From contig JBEKTY010000257.1 of NCBI GenBank assembly GCA_049515555.1, positions 1 to 8,597 of the forward strand: a stretch of DNA of 8,597 nucleotides. Direction: 5' to 3'. Origin of the DNA: JBEKTY01 sp049515555. GTDB taxonomy: Bacteria > Planctomycetota > Planctomycetia > Pirellulales > Thermoguttaceae. This document shows, in pieces, positions 1 through 6,286 of the stretch. Position 1 is the stretch's first letter, and the number at the start of each line of letters is the position of its first letter. Made by a program: the position numbers and the translations under genes. The notes under the pieces were generated by a model, which did not search any database, was not told where the DNA came from, and saw nothing but the letters and a program-made list of their open reading frames with translations.

Positions 1-49
1 AGCGAAGCGAACCTCTCGCCGCGTTGCTGATCGTCATTACCCGAGGTAA

Positions 50-82
50 GAGCCGTATGAGGTAGTGCTTCACGTACGGATC
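50..82 (+). ncRNA. Group II intron domain V
   Basis: This is the catalytic hairpin of the intron. The lower stem pairs GAGCCGTA (50-57) with TACGGATC (75-82), with one G-A mismatch at the third pair. The conserved AGC triad is at 51-53. A two-base CG bulge (73-74) sits at the expected place on the 3' side. The upper stem pairs TGAGG (58-62) with CTTCA (68-72) around a five-base loop. The size of 33 nt is close to the usual 34. The family is known to bind the catalytic metal ions here. Confidence 0.85.
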
Positions 83-83
83 T

Positions 84-122
84 GTGCGGGGGGCCGCCCG
101 CAAGGGCGGTCCCTACCGCGAC
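84..122 (+). ncRNA. Group II intron domain VI with branch-point A
   Basis: GGGGCCGCCC (90-99) pairs with GGGCGGTCCC (104-113), with one G-T pair, across a GCAA tetraloop (100-103). Below it T114 and A115 are unpaired, and the stem can resume with 86-89 against 116-119. A115 lies eight nucleotides from the proposed intron end at 122, the normal position of the branch-point adenosine that attacks the 5' splice site. This fixes the 3' splice site between 122 and 123. Confidence 0.8.
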
Positions 123-203
123 ATTGGGGATTGGGGATCAAGGCGGAGGGCGGAAGGATGAAGGATGGCAGCCGGTGGCTTAACGGCCGCCACACCGATG
201 GCA

Positions 204-228
204 CCACTGCTGGACAAGCCAGCAGTGG
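204..228. repeat. Perfect 10-bp hairpin inside the composite repeat
   Basis: CCACTGCTGG (204-213) and CCAGCAGTGG (219-228) are perfect complements around the five-base spacer ACAAG. No T-tract follows, so it does not look like an intrinsic terminator. It is the centre of the larger inverted repeat. Confidence 0.7.
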
Positions 229-309
229 CACCCAATCGCACGCCCTGATCCTTCATCCTCCCAGCGGCTACTGGCCACCGGCCGTCAGTCTTCCGCCCTC
301 CGCCTTCCT

Positions 310-351
310 CCCCAAATCCCCAAATCCCTAAATCCCCAAATCCCCAATCCC
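310..351 (-). repeat. CCCCAAAT octamer tandem array (G4-prone)
   Basis: There are six C-runs of three or four bases (310-313, 318-321, 326-328, 334-337, 342-345, 349-351), spaced by AAAT-type linkers at a period of 8 bp. On the minus strand this reads as six G-runs with loops of 3-5 nt, a pattern known to form G-quadruplexes. It ends six bases before the TATAAT hexamer ahead of the deacetylase gene, so an effect on transcription is possible; that is inference. Confidence 0.7.
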
Positions 352-356
352 TCGTG

Positions 357-362
357 TATAAT
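357..362 (+). promoter_or_regulatory. Candidate -10 box of the deacetylase gene
   Basis: A perfect TATAAT lies 18 bases before the start codon at 381. No TTGACA-like -35 box is present at the right distance, since that place is occupied by the C-rich array. Transcription starting from this box would begin near 369 and leave a leader of about a dozen bases that just includes the ribosome binding site. The match may be chance. Confidence 0.3.
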
Positions 363-369
363 AGCGGGC

Positions 370-374
370 AGGAG
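370..374 (+). promoter_or_regulatory. Ribosome binding site of the deacetylase gene
   Basis: AGGAG, followed by six bases and then ATG at 381. It decides the start: the in-frame GTG at 354 lies upstream of this site, overlaps the TATAAT and has no ribosome binding site of its own. Confidence 0.65.
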
Positions 375-380
375 AACGGT

Positions 381-1469
381 ATGAGCGGCCCTTGTGTGCT
401 GGTGGATCGGCGTCGGCGGCGGGTTCTCAAATCGCTGGCCATCGGCGGCGTGGCGGCGGGGCTGGGCAGGCCGCCTTTCAGCTTGGCCGCCGATCAGCCG
501 GCCGGTGGAAATGAGCAGCCGGCCGGCCGGCCCACGGCCCTGTTCTATCATCCGGACTTCCTGCGGCACGACCCGGGCCCGCATCATCCCGAGCGCCCCG
601 AGCGCCTAAAGCGGATCATCGAGCGGCTGAAGGCCGACAAGCGGTGGGAGCAACTGACACATCCCGAGCCGCAGCCGGCCAACGAGGAAACAATTGCGCT
701 GGTGCACGACCGGCAGTACATCCGGCTTGCGCGGCGGGAGATTCTGGAAGGTCGCGGGCAACTGTCGACGGGCGACACGGCGGTGTGCAAGGAGAGCTGG
801 CGCGCGGCGCTCTTGGCCGCCGGCGCTGTTACCGGGGCCGTAGACCTGGTGCTGGCCGGGCGGGCGGCCAATGCCTTCTGCGCGGTCCGTCCGCCCGGTC
901 ACCACGCCCGGCCCCAGCGGGGCGGCATGGGCTTCTGCATTTTCAACAACCTGGCCATCGGCGCGCGGCATGCCCAGCAGGTGCACCAGGTCGAGCGGCT
1001 GCTCATAGTCGACTGGGACGTGCACCACGGGAACGGCACGCAGGACACTTTTTATTCCGACGGCCGCGTGCTGCAATTCCACACCCAGCAGCGCGGCATT
1101 TATCCCGGCAGCGGCTGGGAATACGAGCAGGGCGCGGGCGCGGCCAAGGGCCAGGTGATGAACTTCCCCCTGCCGCCGGGCACGGGCAACCGGCAGTTCC
1201 AGCAGCTTTACCAGGAGAAGCTGGTTCCCGCGGCGCGGCGCTTCAAGCCGCAAATGATCTTCGTCTCGGCGGGCTACGATTCACACAAGGACGACCCGTT
1301 GGGCCGGCTGGCCCTGGACGAAGAGGGCTTCGCCGCACTGACGCGGATCGTCAGATCGCTGGCCGACGAGCTGTGCCGCGGCCGGCTGGTAATGGTGCTC
1401 GAGGGGGGCTACAATCTGGAGGCTACGGCGGCGTCGGTCTCGGCGACCATCGGCGTGCTGTTGGCCTAG
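381..1469 (+). CDS. Tat-exported histone-deacetylase-family (AcuC/APAH-like) amidohydrolase
   Basis: This is a 362-residue zinc-dependent deacetylase of the HDAC / acetoin-utilization (AcuC) / acetylpolyamine amidohydrolase superfamily, predicted to remove acyl groups from amines. What is seen: RPPGHH (170-175) with the active-site histidine pair H174/H175; DWDVHHGNGT with zinc ligands D213 and H215; SAGYD with zinc ligand D300; and EGGYN with the transition-state tyrosine Y344. All key residues are present and the length is normal for a single-domain member. The N-terminus is unusual: five arginines (10-14) in an RRRVLK motif, then a hydrophobic stretch (about 18-30) and an SLA-A site near residue 36, which reads as a Tat signal peptide. 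Export of a folded zinc enzyme by Tat is plausible, and the substrate would then be periplasmic or extracellular (polyamine, acetylated sugar or peptide), not histone-like protein. The start at 381 is chosen from the AGGAG site; starting at 354 would add nine residues. An 89-bp palindrome follows the stop. The family call is firm, the export likely, the substrate unknown. Confidence 0.93.
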   Translation: MSGPCVLVDRRRRRVLKSLAIGGVAAGLGRPPFSLAADQPAGGNEQPAGRPTALFYHPDFLRHDPGPHHPERPERLKRIIERLKADKRWEQLTHPEPQPANEETIALVHDRQYIRLARREILEGRGQLSTGDTAVCKESWRAALLAAGAVTGAVDLVLAGRAANAFCAVRPPGHHARPQRGGMGFCIFNNLAIGARHAQQVHQVERLLIVDWDVHHGNGTQDTFYSDGRVLQFHTQQRGIYPGSGWEYEQGAGAAKGQVMNFPLPPGTGNRQFQQLYQEKLVPAARRFKPQMIFVSAGYDSHKDDPLGRLALDEEGFAALTRIVRSLADELCRGRLVMVLEGGYNLEATAASVSATIGVLLA

Positions 1470-1471
1470 AT

Positions 1472-1560
1472 TTGTAGGGTGGGACAAGCCCGGCGCAGTC
1501 CCACCGAAACCTGTGAAGAACTGATGGTGGGACCGCGCTCTGGCTTGTCCCACCCTACAA
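1472..1560. repeat. 89-bp palindromic repeat between the deacetylase and glycoside hydrolase genes
   Basis: The outer arms are 19-bp perfect complements: 1472-1490 (core GTAGGGTGGGACAAGCC) and 1542-1560. Inside them a second pair, GCAGTCCCACC (1495-1505) and GGTGGGACCGC (1527-1537), matches with one mismatch, so GGTGGGAC occurs in both layers. It starts three bases after the deacetylase stop codon. It could fold as a long mRNA stem and weaken read-through, but no T-tract follows. It looks like a dispersed MITE/REP-like element; other copies were not searched. Confidence 0.8.
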
Positions 1561-1609
1561 CTGCGATCACCCCACCCCGCAACGTACAACTCCAAAGTGA
1601 GACATTGCC

Positions 1610-4600
1610 ATGAAGACGCGCACTATTATTGTCCTGCCCATCGTGCTGCTAGGGCTCTTTCTCGCCGCCGTGGGTGGCCGGGCGGCGTCGCTGACGTCGG
1701 GCAGTGCCGCCCTGCGGGCTTGGCAGTTCGACAACGGACAGGAGTTTCCCGGCGCCACCGGCAGCCTGGCGGTCGATCCGGCCGCCAGCCGCGAAGGCAA
1801 GCCGAGCCTCAAGCTCACGGGAGACTTCACCAAGGGTGGGAACTACGTTCAGGCCGGGTGCCAGTTCGACATGGACATCCACATCCTGAGGATGTGGCTC
1901 CGCAATCCGGAGGCCGACCGGCTGACGCTCCGCATCGTCGACGCCGGCGGCCAGTGCCATCAACTGTCGTTGCAGACGCAGATGTCGCCCGACTGGCAGT
2001 TGCTCACGTTCCCGCTGGCCGAGTTCTTTGCCCGCAAGGGCGGCTCCGACGCCGTGCCAAGCGTGGTCAAGTACGAGAACTGGGGCGGGGCCAACGACGC
2101 CAAATGGCACGGACCGGCCAAAGGCCTGTACCTGCTCCTGGGGCCCAAGGCCGAGCGAAAGGTCGTCTCGCTGTGGATCAACGACGTTACGATCGTCGAG
2201 CCTTCGGCTGCGGGGACGGCGGCAGGCGCCCAGGGAGGAGAGATCGCCGCGATCGTCCCCCTGGACCTGGTCGTCGAAGGCGAAGCCGACTGGCAGTTCG
2301 ACAACGGGCAGGAGTTCCCCGGCGCCAAGGGCTCGCTTACCGTCGCGGCCGATCTCCCGGCGAAAGGCCAGGTGTGCCTGAAGCTGGCCGGCGACTTCAC
2401 CAAGGGAGGCGCTTACGTCCAAATGCTCAAGGACCTCAAGCCGCTGGAGATCAACAATCTGGCCGGCGTACGGCTGCGGATCAAGTCCGACAACGTAAGC
2501 GTGTTGGGCTTCCGGCTGGGCGACGGCAGCGGCCAGTGCCACCAACATAAGGGCCTGAAGATTCGGCCCGACGGGCAGTGGCACGACCTGCTGCTGAAGA
2601 CGTCCGACATCACCGGCGGCGAGCACTGGGGCGGGGCCAACGACGGGAAGTGGCACGGCTCGCCCGCCTACCTGGCGATTATCTTGGGGGCCAACGCCGA
2701 CGAAAAGAAGCAGCCGGCGCTTTACGTGGCCGACGCGGGCATCGAGGCCCTGCAGCCGGCCATCGTGCAGGCGGCGACGTTCAAGGCCGATTTCGAGGGG
2801 ACCGGGCGGTTGCCCGCCGGCTGGAGCGCCGAGGGCAGCGTGGGTGTGGACCGCACCCAGGCGTTTCGGGGCCGGCAGTCACTCGTGCTCCAGCGCGCGG
2901 CGCGCCACGAGGATGAGCCGTGCTGGGCCCTGAGCCCGGCCCTGAAGGTCGCGCCCGGGGTGTGGCAGATCGCCTTGGCCGCCAAGTCCGACCTGGCGTC
3001 GCCCGATTCGTCGTACCAGGGGATCGTGCTCCTGGAATGGATCGACGCTTCCGGCAAGCCGCTGGGCTCCGCGTCGCTGGTCGAGCTCTATAAGCAGCGG
3101 AACTGGCAGGCGGTAAGCAAACGCCTGGAGCTGCCTGCGGGCGCGGCGACGGCCCGCTTCCGGGCCGAATTGCGGAAGACCTCCGGAAAATTCTGGATCG
3201 ACGAGCTCTCGGCGTCCTACGTATCAGCCGCGCCGCGGAAGGACAAGCGGATCGAGGCCATACTGTTCGCGACGGCACAGATGGGCAACATGCTCTTTCC
3301 CGATGACAAACGCACCGTGGGCGTGACCGTGCGGGCCACCAAGCCCTTGAAAGACAGCCAGCGCGAGCTTTCTTATGTTCTCCGCGATTACTGGGGGGCG
3401 GAGCAGATCGCCCCCGGCAAGGCGGCCCTGACGAAGACCGGGCGGAAGGGCAACGCCTTCGAGTATGACACGTGGCTCGACCTGAGCGCCGCGCCGCTGG
3501 AAGTGGGGCGGTACTACGAGATCCATGCCTATGTCCCGCAGGAGCACGATCTGCCGTTCCATAATTACACCTCGCTTGCCATCTTGCCCGAGGCGCCGAC
3601 GAAGAAGCACAAGCCGGAAGAGATCCCCTTTACGAGCCGCGACTGGGACAACCGCATCGGCGAGTACTTCACGCTCTCGGACCGCATCGGCATTCGGGTG
3701 TGCGGCATCTGGGGCGGCTGGTCGGCCGACCCGCCCTATAACCCTGAAACCCCCTGCCTGGATTTGTGCGAGAAGCTGGGGATGGGCGTCTTGACCGGCG
3801 TGCCGACGCATGCCATCCAGGAGCATTCGCCCGGCTATCAGAAATACGACGAGAAGGCGCTGCGGCAGGGAGTGCGCAACTTGCTCGAGAAACTCGGCAA
3901 GGTACGCCCCAAGATCATCTCGCTGGGCAACGAGCCGCACGGCGACGACGCCCGAGTGCGGGAGAGCATCAAGGCATACAAGATCGTCTACGACGAGATC
4001 AAGAAGATCGACCCGAGCGTCGTCGTGCTGGGCACCTCGTGCGGGCCGGAGGAGCGGTACTTCAAGTTCGGCTTCCAGGATTGCTGCGACGCCTACGACT
4101 TCCACATTTACGAGAGCTATGCCGACGTGCGGCGGGCCATCGAGCGCTATCGCGAGTTGTTCAAGCAATACGGCGGGGCCAAGCCCATCTGGTCGACCGA
4201 GTTGGGACTGAATGCCCAGGGCATGACGCGGCAGGCCGTGGCCGTGGAGCTGATCAAGAAGTTCACGGTGTTCTTCGCGGCCGGCGGGGCCAATGCGTCG
4301 TGGTTCGACCTGCTGTATCCGGACCCGGCGGGCACGGGCGGCGACAGCAACGGCTCGGCCTTCAACGTCTTCGATTGCCGCTACTCGCGCTACGCGCCGA
4401 AGCTGGATGCGGTGGCGTATTACAACATGGTCAACGGGATTTGCGTCAAAAAGTTCGTCGCCGAGCGGCAGTACGCCGGGGGGATTAGCGCCTATCTGTT
4501 CCGCGACGAGGACGGCCGCTGCCTGCAAGTGCTGTGGAGCGACAAGGCCCGCCGCGACGTGGGCCTGCCGCTGCCGGGCGTAGACGCGGTGCAGGTCATC

Positions 4601-6070
4601 GGCATCGACGGCCGGCGGACCGATCTCAAGGCCGGCGGCAAGGGCGTGGCGCTGAGCGTCAGCCAGGACCCGCTGGTGCTGCTGTACCAGGGCGGCGCGG
4701 GCCGTCTGGCCGAGACGCTCACGCCGCCGCCGGCGTCGATCGCGTCGCTGCCGTCGGCGATAATCAAGGGCGCCGCGGTGCCGTTGGCGGTGTCGCTTAA
4801 CGGCATCTCGCCGGACCGCGTCAAGCTGCTGACGCCGCCCTTGTGGACCGTCAAGCCCGCGGCCGGCACGCCCGATGCCGGGGCCACCCGGGGACTGTCC
4901 CGATTTTCGTCCGACGAAAATGGGACTGTCCCCCTCCGAAGTGTTCTTGCGTTCGCCGTCGCGCCGCCGCTGGAGAGCGAAGTCCGCCAGGGCGAGCTGC
5001 GGCTGCGGATCCGCGATGACGCCGGCAACCTGTGCGGGCAGCTCTCGGCCCTGGTGCCCGTTGCCGGAAGGCTGACGGCCAAGCTCCTGCCCGAGCCCGC
5101 CCGCGGCGACCAGCCCGCCAGCGTAAAGCTGCTGGTCAGGAACAACGGGCCGGACCGGCAGGAGTTCACCTGGCAGTTGGCCCTGGTGAGCGAGACGCCG
5201 ATCGTTGACGGCGTGTATGACCAGGCGAGTTCGAGCAATGCCTTCTTCGCCTCGGCCGCCGACGGCACAGCCACGGCCGACCCGCAGGCCGAAGCTTCGG
5301 TCGTCGTGCCCCTGTCGGGCATCGACCCGCTGACGGTCTACCGGGTGAAGGCCATCGTGACCGACGCTTCCGGCCGCGCCGTGGAGTGCCAGCGGAACGT
5401 GGGCGGGTTCGTGGCCGTGCCCAAGGCCAAGGCGCCGCTGAAACTCGACGGCCGCCTGGACGAGGCCGATTGGAAGGATTGCCCGATCGAGTTGATCAAC
5501 CAGTCGCGGCAGTATCGCGTCATCACGCCGGGCGATCCGGCGAAAGTGAAGTGGAACGGCCCCAAGGATCTCTCGGCCAAGGTACGGTTCCTGTGGGACG
5601 ACCGGTATTTGTACCTGGGCGTCGAGGTGACCGAGCACGTTTTCAACAATCCCATGCCCGACGACATGCTGTGGGCCCAGGACGGCTTGCAGATGCTGGT
5701 GGACCCGGCGCGGGCCGAGGCCGAGAAACCCGGCAAGTACGATTACTCCATGGGACTCGCGCACACGAGCGGCAGCGGCAAGGCGTGGTGCCATTTGTCG
5801 GGCAGTACGGCCACCTCCACGGGCGAAGTGAAGGACATTATTGTCGCCACCCGGCGAGCCACCGACGGCAGCGGCGGCATGACCTACGAGGTCGCCATCC
5901 CCTGGTCGCGCCTGGCCCCCTTCCGGCCGGCCGCCGGCGCCAACCTGGGCCTGTCAGTCGTCCTCAACGAGGACAACGGCAAAGGCGGCCGCCACAGCTT
6001 CATGGGCTGGTTCGGCGACGTACAGTCGAAGGCCGTGGACTTCGTCGGCGACCTGATCCTCGCCAGGTGA
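1610..6070 (+). CDS. Large secreted multi-domain glycoside hydrolase (clan GH-A-like) with CBM9-like C-terminus
   Basis: This 1486-residue protein has a Sec signal peptide (1-26, hydrophobic 5-20, GRA-A cut region). Domains in order: two related beta-sandwich modules (38-196 and 228-381, both opening WQFDNGQEFPGA and sharing GDFTKGG, GQCHQ and a WGGAND..KWHG motif), a third carbohydrate-binding-like module (about 391-538), a beta domain (548-660), a TIM-barrel catalytic domain (about 670-950), a small beta domain (to 1030), two Ig/CARDB-like linker domains (about 1045-1270), and a CBM9/DOMON-like domain (1275-1486; LDGRLDEADW, DDRYLYLGVEV, YEVAIPWSRL). In the barrel, GNEP gives the likely acid/base E775 and WSTELG the likely nucleophile E864, the clan GH-A arrangement with retaining chemistry. 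I cannot name the GH family or substrate. It is probably secreted or periplasmic polysaccharide degradation; no dockerin or sorting tail is seen. No clear Shine-Dalgarno precedes the ATG at 1610, which is chosen because the signal peptide starts there. A palindromic repeat is embedded in frame at residues 1094-1108. Confidence 0.88.
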   Translation: MKTRTIIVLPIVLLGLFLAAVGGRAASLTSGSAALRAWQFDNGQEFPGATGSLAVDPAASREGKPSLKLTGDFTKGGNYVQAGCQFDMDIHILRMWLRNPEADRLTLRIVDAGGQCHQLSLQTQMSPDWQLLTFPLAEFFARKGGSDAVPSVVKYENWGGANDAKWHGPAKGLYLLLGPKAERKVVSLWINDVTIVEPSAAGTAAGAQGGEIAAIVPLDLVVEGEADWQFDNGQEFPGAKGSLTVAADLPAKGQVCLKLAGDFTKGGAYVQMLKDLKPLEINNLAGVRLRIKSDNVSVLGFRLGDGSGQCHQHKGLKIRPDGQWHDLLLKTSDITGGEHWGGANDGKWHGSPAYLAIILGANADEKKQPALYVADAGIEALQPAIVQAATFKADFEGTGRLPAGWSAEGSVGVDRTQAFRGRQSLVLQRAARHEDEPCWALSPALKVAPGVWQIALAAKSDLASPDSSYQGIVLLEWIDASGKPLGSASLVELYKQRNWQAVSKRLELPAGAATARFRAELRKTSGKFWIDELSASYVSAAPRKDKRIEAILFATAQMGNMLFPDDKRTVGVTVRATKPLKDSQRELSYVLRDYWGAEQIAPGKAALTKTGRKGNAFEYDTWLDLSAAPLEVGRYYEIHAYVPQEHDLPFHNYTSLAILPEAPTKKHKPEEIPFTSRDWDNRIGEYFTLSDRIGIRVCGIWGGWSADPPYNPETPCLDLCEKLGMGVLTGVPTHAIQEHSPGYQKYDEKALRQGVRNLLEKLGKVRPKIISLGNEPHGDDARVRESIKAYKIVYDEIKKIDPSVVVLGTSCGPEERYFKFGFQDCCDAYDFHIYESYADVRRAIERYRELFKQYGGAKPIWSTELGLNAQGMTRQAVAVELIKKFTVFFAAGGANASWFDLLYPDPAGTGGDSNGSAFNVFDCRYSRYAPKLDAVAYYNMVNGICVKKFVAERQYAGGISAYLFRDEDGRCLQVLWSDKARRDVGLPLPGVDAVQVIGIDGRRTDLKAGGKGVALSVSQDPLVLLYQGGAGRLAETLTPPPASIASLPSAIIKGAAVPLAVSLNGISPDRVKLLTPPLWTVKPAAGTPDAGATRGLSRFSSDENGTVPLRSVLAFAVAPPLESEVRQGELRLRIRDDAGNLCGQLSALVPVAGRLTAKLLPEPARGDQPASVKLLVRNNGPDRQEFTWQLALVSETPIVDGVYDQASSSNAFFASAADGTATADPQAEASVVVPLSGIDPLTVYRVKAIVTDASGRAVECQRNVGGFVAVPKAKAPLKLDGRLDEADWKDCPIELINQSRQYRVITPGDPAKVKWNGPKDLSAKVRFLWDDRYLYLGVEVTEHVFNNPMPDDMLWAQDGLQMLVDPARAEAEKPGKYDYSMGLAHTSGSGKAWCHLSGSTATSTGEVKDIIVATRRATDGSGGMTYEVAIPWSRLAPFRPAAGANLGLSVVLNEDNGKGGRHSFMGWFGDVQSKAVDFVGDLILAR
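1721..2752 (+). repeat. Internal duplication within the glycoside hydrolase gene
   Basis: Two modules of about 155 residues start at 1721 and 2291. Their first 12 codons agree at 34 of 36 bases, and the WGGAND motif region (2081 and 2627 onward) is also close at the DNA level, while the middles differ strongly in protein and DNA. Their shared aromatic and histidine residues suggest two ligand-binding beta-sandwiches arisen by tandem duplication, with the binding face conserved. The unit resembles galactose-binding-like or CIA30-like folds, but I do not recognise a named family. Confidence 0.7.
4890..4933. repeat. 44-bp palindromic repeat embedded in coding sequence
   Basis: GGGGACTGTCCC (4890-4901) and GGGACTGTCCCC (4922-4933) enclose ATTTTCGT (4903-4910), CCG, and ACGAAAAT (4914-4921). 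The whole folds as one hairpin with a single T-T mismatch and one bulged G at 4902. It is read in frame as roughly residues 1094-1108 of the glycoside hydrolase (R-G-L-S-R-F-S-S-D-E-N-G-T-V-P). The local residue composition is unlike the flanks, and the site lies in a loop-like, Pro/Ala/Gly-rich stretch, so the repeat looks inserted and tolerated. Insertion, rather than chance, is inference. Confidence 0.75.
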
Positions 6071-6203
6071 CAATAGGCCCGCCGATGGGGCATCCGGCTA
6101 ACGCACGCAAGCTGGAAATGTCGATCATGGGAAACGCCCACTTGCCCACTTCAAGTCAGGCTGACCTTGAGGGGACACAGGGCAACCGTTTATGGGCCGC
6201 GCC
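6071..6203. other. Intergenic stretch after the glycoside hydrolase gene
   Basis: No gene is supported here. The only structure I see is a small imperfect hairpin (6151-6158 against 6162-6170, one bulge, GGC loop) with no T-tract, so no clear intrinsic terminator follows the 4.5-kb gene. Confidence 0.5.
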
Positions 6204-6286
6204 AAGGTAGCAGGCACACTCCGTGTGCCGTCTGCTGAAGCGGAAGAAGGTATGGCGGACGGCACACGGAGTGTGCTTGCTACCTT
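6204..6286. repeat. Nested palindromic repeat (GGCACACTCCGTGTGCC family)
   Basis: Two 29-bp arms (6204-6232 and 6258-6286) are complementary at 28 positions around a 25-base spacer. Each arm contains its own small palindrome, GGCACAC-TCC-GTGTGCC (6213-6229) or its complement, so the element can fold as one long stem or as two short hairpins. The outer ends are AAGGTAGCA and TGCTACCTT. It is non-coding, although it happens to lie in open frames. It looks like a miniature dispersed element; other copies were not searched. Confidence 0.8.

Larger units (their letters stand above)
1..122 (+). mobile_element. 3' end of a group II intron (partial)
   Basis: The window opens inside a bacterial group II intron, a self-splicing retroelement. 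Domain V and domain VI are visible (see the separate entries). The intron should end at the AC at 121-122, which fits the usual bacterial 3' end, a bulged A eight nucleotides from the last base. Bases 1-49 would belong to domain IV or the linker after the maturase gene; I see no reverse transcriptase coding sequence in them, and the body of the intron and its 5' exon lie outside the window. Orientation is plus. The catalytic RNA parts look intact apart from one G-A mismatch in the lower domain V stem. The intron class cannot be decided from this fragment. Confidence 0.85.
123..351. repeat. Composite inverted repeat next to the intron
   Basis: This non-coding element consists of short modules present on both sides in opposite orientation. 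AAGGCGGAGGGCGGAAG (140-156) is matched perfectly by its complement at 290-306, GCCGGTGGC (171-179) by 274-282, and AGGATGAAGGAT (155-166) by 248-259. The outer ends are ATTGGGG units (123-136) and their complement in the tandem array at 310-351. The order of two modules is swapped between the arms, so the element is not one simple stem. The centre holds a perfect hairpin (204-228). It resembles dispersed repeats I associate with planctomycete genomes; I could not search for other copies. Confidence 0.7.

Noticed and set aside
123..351. CRISPR array
   Set aside because: The repeats are short, inverted and either adjacent (8-bp period) or shuffled; there are no regular spacers and no cas genes.
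354..380. Upstream GTG start for the deacetylase
   Set aside because: It overlaps the TATAAT and lies before the AGGAG site; the ATG at 381 gives the better Tat leader.
65..442. Small open frames across the intron end and the composite repeat
   Set aside because: They run through structured RNA and repeat DNA and have no start signals.
1597..2656. Other long frames over the start of the glycoside hydrolase gene, both strands
   Set aside because: High-GC shadows with Arg/Gln-rich translations and no recognisable motif; the frame starting at 1610 carries a signal peptide and domains.
4890..4933. Hairpin as an intrinsic terminator or attenuator
   Set aside because: It is inside a continuous coding frame with no T-tract after it.
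3224..5794. Minus-strand open frame of 856 codons
   Set aside because: It is the shadow of the glycoside hydrolase gene: low-complexity Arg/Gly/Ala-rich translation, no domain, while the plus strand has clear motifs.
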